9,174 nucleotides of DNA, taken from the NCBI GenBank assembly GCA_007119835.1, contig SKOX01000027.1, positions 1-9,174 of the forward strand, read 5' to 3'. Source of the stretch: Paracoccaceae bacterium. Its GTDB lineage: Bacteria > Pseudomonadota > Alphaproteobacteria > Rhodobacterales > Rhodobacteraceae. Shown here one piece after another: positions 7,136 through 9,174 of this stretch. The position numbers and the translations under genes were made by a program. Each line of letters begins with the position of its first letter. Position 1 is the first letter of the stretch. Under the pieces are notes generated by a model that ran no database searches, was not told the origin of the DNA, and saw nothing but the letters and a program-made list of their open reading frames with translations.

Positions 7136-7597
7136 ATGTCCGAAGATCCCAAACTTGAGCGAGGCGAAATCCTCGCGCTTACCGCCGAAATCGTCTCGTC
7201 GCACGTATCCAACAACTCAACCGGGCACGAGAGCCTTCCAGAGCTCATTCAGTCGGTGTTCGACAAGCTCACCGCTCTGGCGAGTGACGAGCCCGCCCCC
7301 ACGGCGCTCACGCCGGCGGTGCCGATCAGGAAGTCGGTGACCGACGACTACATCGTCTGCCTTGAGGACGGCAGGAAGCTGAAGATGCTGAAGCGGCACC
7401 TGATGACCGCCTACGGCATGACGCCGGAGCAGTATCGCGCGAAGTGGGGCTTGAAGGCCGACTACCCGATGGTGGCGCCGGCCTATGCGCGGAAGCGCCA
7501 GGAGCTGGCCAAGAAGATCGGGCTCGGACGAAAGCCGCGCGTCGCCGAGGCCGCGCCCAAGGCCAAGCGACCGCGGGGCAAGGCCGCCGCTGCATGA
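7136..7597 (+). CDS. mucR: MucR/Ros-family transcriptional regulator
   Basis: DNA-binding regulator of the MucR/Ros family, H-NS-like silencers that in alphaproteobacteria control exopolysaccharide, motility, cell cycle and virulence or symbiosis genes. The 153 residues have the family layout. An N-terminal oligomerisation region (about 1-48) ends in HESLPELIQSVFDKL; a linker follows; then comes the zinc-finger-type domain from DDYIVCLEDGRKLKMLKRHL through GMTPEQYRAKWGL, DYPMVAPAYA and KKIGLG (about 70-131). Of the ligand positions, Cys75, Asp78 and His88 are present, but the last position, His-His in Ros, is Ala92-Tyr93, so zinc binding is doubtful. Some MucR homologues are known to fold without zinc. 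The C-terminal tail (132-153) is rich in Lys, Arg and Ala. The start at 7136 has AGGAGG 4 nt upstream. Confidence 0.93.
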   Translation: MSEDPKLERGEILALTAEIVSSHVSNNSTGHESLPELIQSVFDKLTALASDEPAPTALTPAVPIRKSVTDDYIVCLEDGRKLKMLKRHLMTAYGMTPEQYRAKWGLKADYPMVAPAYARKRQELAKKIGLGRKPRVAEAAPKAKRPRGKAAAA

Positions 7598-7674
7598 GGA
7601 TGACTGGTCCCGACTCGAAAAGGCTCTCACCGATGCTGCCCAGTTCAGGTCGCCGCCGTTAGCAGGCATTTGCG

Positions 7675-8337
7675 ATGGTGGAAGGCGTGCTGGTAACGGG
7701 GTTCGAGGGCTACGGCGGGCGCGGCTTCAATCCGACCGCGGAGATCGCCGCGTCGCTCGACGGTGAGTGCATATCGGGCCTCGACGTGGTGGGCGCAGTG
7801 CTACCTGTGGCCTACGAGACGCTCTCCGGCTGCCTAGCCCGGCTCCTTCGCGAGCATAAGCCGCGCGCGGTGATCTGCCTCGGCCTGTGGCCTGGCGAGC
7901 CGACGATCCGCCTCGAGCGTTTCGGCCTCAATCTGAACGACTTCGAGATCCCGGACAACACTGGCGCATTGATGAGGGGCGCCCTGGAGCAGGACGGGCC
8001 GGTGGCCCGCGCGGCGACCCTGCCGCTCGAGCGGATCCACGACCGGCTGATCAAGGCGGGCATCCCGGCCAGACTTTCGAGCACCGCCGGCAACTTCCTC
8101 TGCAACGCGACGCTCTACACGGTCCTCGGGATGATCGAGCGCGAGACGTCCGACACGCGCGCCGGCTTCATCCACGTGCCTTATGATCCGCGCCAGGTCG
8201 CGGAGATGCTCGGGCGCGTCCGCGAAGGCGCGAACCTCGAGCTTCACCAGCGTTCCGATCTCGCCTCCATGGCGCTCGAGACCAGCCGCAAGGCTGTCCG
8301 CATCGCGATCGAGACGACGCTGGACGAGCCTGCATGA
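7675..8337 (+). CDS. pcp: Pyroglutamyl-peptidase I (peptidase C15)
   Basis: Cytosolic cysteine peptidase that removes N-terminal pyroglutamate (5-oxoproline) from peptides. The 220 residues match the family length (about 215). The catalytic triad is in place: Glu81 in the IRLERFGLN segment, Cys143 in STAGNFLCN (136-144) and His167 in FIHVPY (165-170), close to the positions known from Bacillus enzymes (81, 144, 168). The N-terminal LVTGFEGYGG with FNPTAE matches the usual TGFEPFGG-type opening. The start ATG 7675 has only a weak AGG about 8 nt upstream. The gap of 77 bp after the regulator gene shows no terminator, so co-transcription is possible. The stop overlaps the start of the glyoxalase remnant in ATGA. 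Confidence 0.93.
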   Translation: MVEGVLVTGFEGYGGRGFNPTAEIAASLDGECISGLDVVGAVLPVAYETLSGCLARLLREHKPRAVICLGLWPGEPTIRLERFGLNLNDFEIPDNTGALMRGALEQDGPVARAATLPLERIHDRLIKAGIPARLSSTAGNFLCNATLYTVLGMIERETSDTRAGFIHVPYDPRQVAEMLGRVREGANLELHQRSDLASMALETSRKAVRIAIETTLDEPA

Positions 8338-8644
8338 GCGACGAAGCCATGCCTTGCGCACCCGCAAAACTTGCCCACACGATGATCCGCGTCACCGACA
8401 TGGACGCATCGATCCGCTTCCATCCAGACACCGCAACTGCGAGACCGGCACCGCCTTCGGCCACCTCGCCTGGTTCGTCGAGAGCGTTGATCGCAAATCC
8501 AAGGAACTCAGCGCCAAGGGCGTCGGCTTTCCGCTTGAACCGAAAACGATGAAGGACGGCACCCGCATCGCCTTCGCGGCCGATCCCACCGGGTACAGGA
8601 TCGAGTTCATCGAGAACCCGCCGCGCGCGTCGACAGGCGGCTGA
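8334..8644 (+). pseudogene. gloA: Glyoxalase I (lactoylglutathione lyase) remnant with internal deletion and frameshift
   Basis: Intact GloA isomerises the hemithioacetal of methylglyoxal and glutathione to S-lactoylglutathione and is about 135 residues. Here the first part reads LAHTMIRVTDMDASIRFH in the frame of ATG 8334. The rest, NCETGTAFGHLAWFVESV to DPTGYRIEFIENPP, reads in another frame and ends at TGA 8642-8644. Compared with E. coli GloA, about 40-45 residues between the first beta strand-helix unit and the GTAFGH motif are missing; the join falls near 8420-8435. The lost segment carries one of the four metal ligands (the Glu of the ELT motif), while the N-terminal His, the GH His and the C-terminal Glu remain. 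A functional enzyme is therefore very unlikely. The start overlaps the pcp stop (ATGA), so the remnant is probably still transcribed. Confidence 0.82.
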
Positions 8645-8678
8645 GGGGGCACGGCATGACCGAGCCATGATTGGCGCC

Positions 8679-8700
8679 GCGGGCGGATCGATCCGCCCGC
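8679..8700. terminator. 22-bp perfect palindrome between convergent genes
   Basis: An uninterrupted 22-bp palindrome centred on ATCGAT, with GC-rich arms, lies between the glyoxalase remnant (plus strand) and the phasin-like gene (minus strand), 15 bp beyond the latter's stop. Its position suggests a bidirectional terminator. There is no T-run on either side, so factor-independent termination is not certain. Confidence 0.45.
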
Positions 8701-8715
8701 CGCCGCTCCCTGTGA

Positions 8716-9174
8716 TCAACTGCTCGCGCGCATCATCCGGAGCCATAGCTCGGAGATCCGGGCACCTTGGCGCATCCAGGCATCGGCCAAGATACGCATG
8801 CTGTCGGCTTGTCGCGCGAGGAGTTCGGCCGGGCTGCGTGCGCCGGCCAGCGATTGCGCCGCACGCATGTTGGCGTCCATGCCGATCCGGGAGATCTCCG
8901 CTGCCTCCTCCAGGACGCCATGCGCCTCGGCAAGCGACGCTACGGGCGGCGCGCCGGAGAGAGAGGAAAGGAGGCCGAGGCCAGGCACGACGCCCGCACC
9001 CGTTCCCGGAGCTGGAAAGAAGTCGGTGACGCTGCCGGCTCCGGCGATCCCTGCTGCCGCCGGCATCGGCGCAGCCTGGGGTGTGGCGGCCGGAGTGGCG
9101 GCCTCGTCCCGGCCAGGCGCCTTGCGGCCGGCCGCCGGTCCGGCGGCGGCCTTGCGACCGCGGCGGGGAGCCGA
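8716..9174 (-). CDS. Phasin-like protein, C-terminal 152 residues (5' part beyond window)
   Basis: The frame is open to the right edge, so the true start may lie outside; a Met occurs at 9066 but the upstream codons also read as plausible coding sequence. The visible part begins with a basic Ala/Pro/Lys-rich stretch (RRGRKAAAGPAAGRKAPG) and a Gly/Pro-rich linker. About 75 amphipathic helical residues follow, including ANMRAAQSLAGARSPAELLARQ and ADAWMRQGARISELW. That helical pattern, with the AQSL...SPAELLxxQ motif, is typical of phasins (PF09361 type), which coat polyhydroxyalkanoate granules. The basic region recalls phasins that also bind DNA. No polyhydroxyalkanoate gene is visible in the window to confirm this, so the call rests on the motif alone. 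Confidence 0.6.
   Translation of the reverse strand, partial: SAPRRGRKAAAGPAAGRKAPGRDEAATPAATPQAAPMPAAAGIAGAGSVTDFFPAPGTGAGVVPGLGLLSSLSGAPPVASLAEAHGVLEEAAEISRIGMDANMRAAQSLAGARSPAELLARQADSMRILADAWMRQGARISELWLRMMRASS

Noticed and set aside
7594..7662. A 22-codon frame overlapping the mucR stop
   Set aside because: Very short, no ribosome site and no conserved sequence; treated as part of the spacer before pcp.

Overview
The base composition (very GC-rich), the codon use and the gene families point to an alphaproteobacterial chromosome. A MucR/Ros-family regulator, a phasin-like protein and a xylFHGB cluster with a short, single-domain XylG together suggest the Hyphomicrobiales (Rhizobiales) or a near relative. 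The species cannot be named from the sequence.

Left third (1-4300, minus strand): a D-xylose uptake operon transcribed xylF-xylH-xylG-xylB. XylF is the periplasmic binding protein, XylH the membrane permease and XylG the ATPase. XylB (xylulokinase, cut by the left window edge) phosphorylates D-xylulose made from the imported sugar. xylH and xylG overlap by 4 bp. GC-rich stem-loops fill the xylF-xylH and xylG-xylB gaps. The xylF upstream region holds a tandem 13-bp repeat spaced 21 bp apart and a second 8-bp repeat bracketing a TTGACA hexamer, so it is the best place to look for the operon's control sites.

Middle (4359-6740): a minus-strand spermidine-synthase-like SAM-fold protein. Divergent from it is a plus-strand pair: a BtuF-like corrinoid/iron-chelate binding protein without a visible signal peptide, broken by an in-frame TAG at codon 80, and, overlapping its stop, a DUF71/COG2102 PP-loop ATPase. 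Bacterial DUF71 proteins next to BtuF-type proteins have been predicted to act in B12 salvage, so this pair is the least-characterised biology in the window.

Right (6741-9174): a 395-bp non-coding gap with two strong stem-loops and a conspicuous AT-rich promoter island, then a mucR-like regulator that lacks the last zinc-ligand histidine, an intact pyroglutamyl-peptidase I (pcp), and a glyoxalase I remnant that has lost its middle section and changed frame. A perfect 22-bp palindrome separates these from a convergent phasin-like gene that runs off the right edge.

No tRNA, rRNA, CRISPR array or intact mobile element was seen. Two decayed genes (binding protein and glyoxalase) lie within 3 kb of each other.
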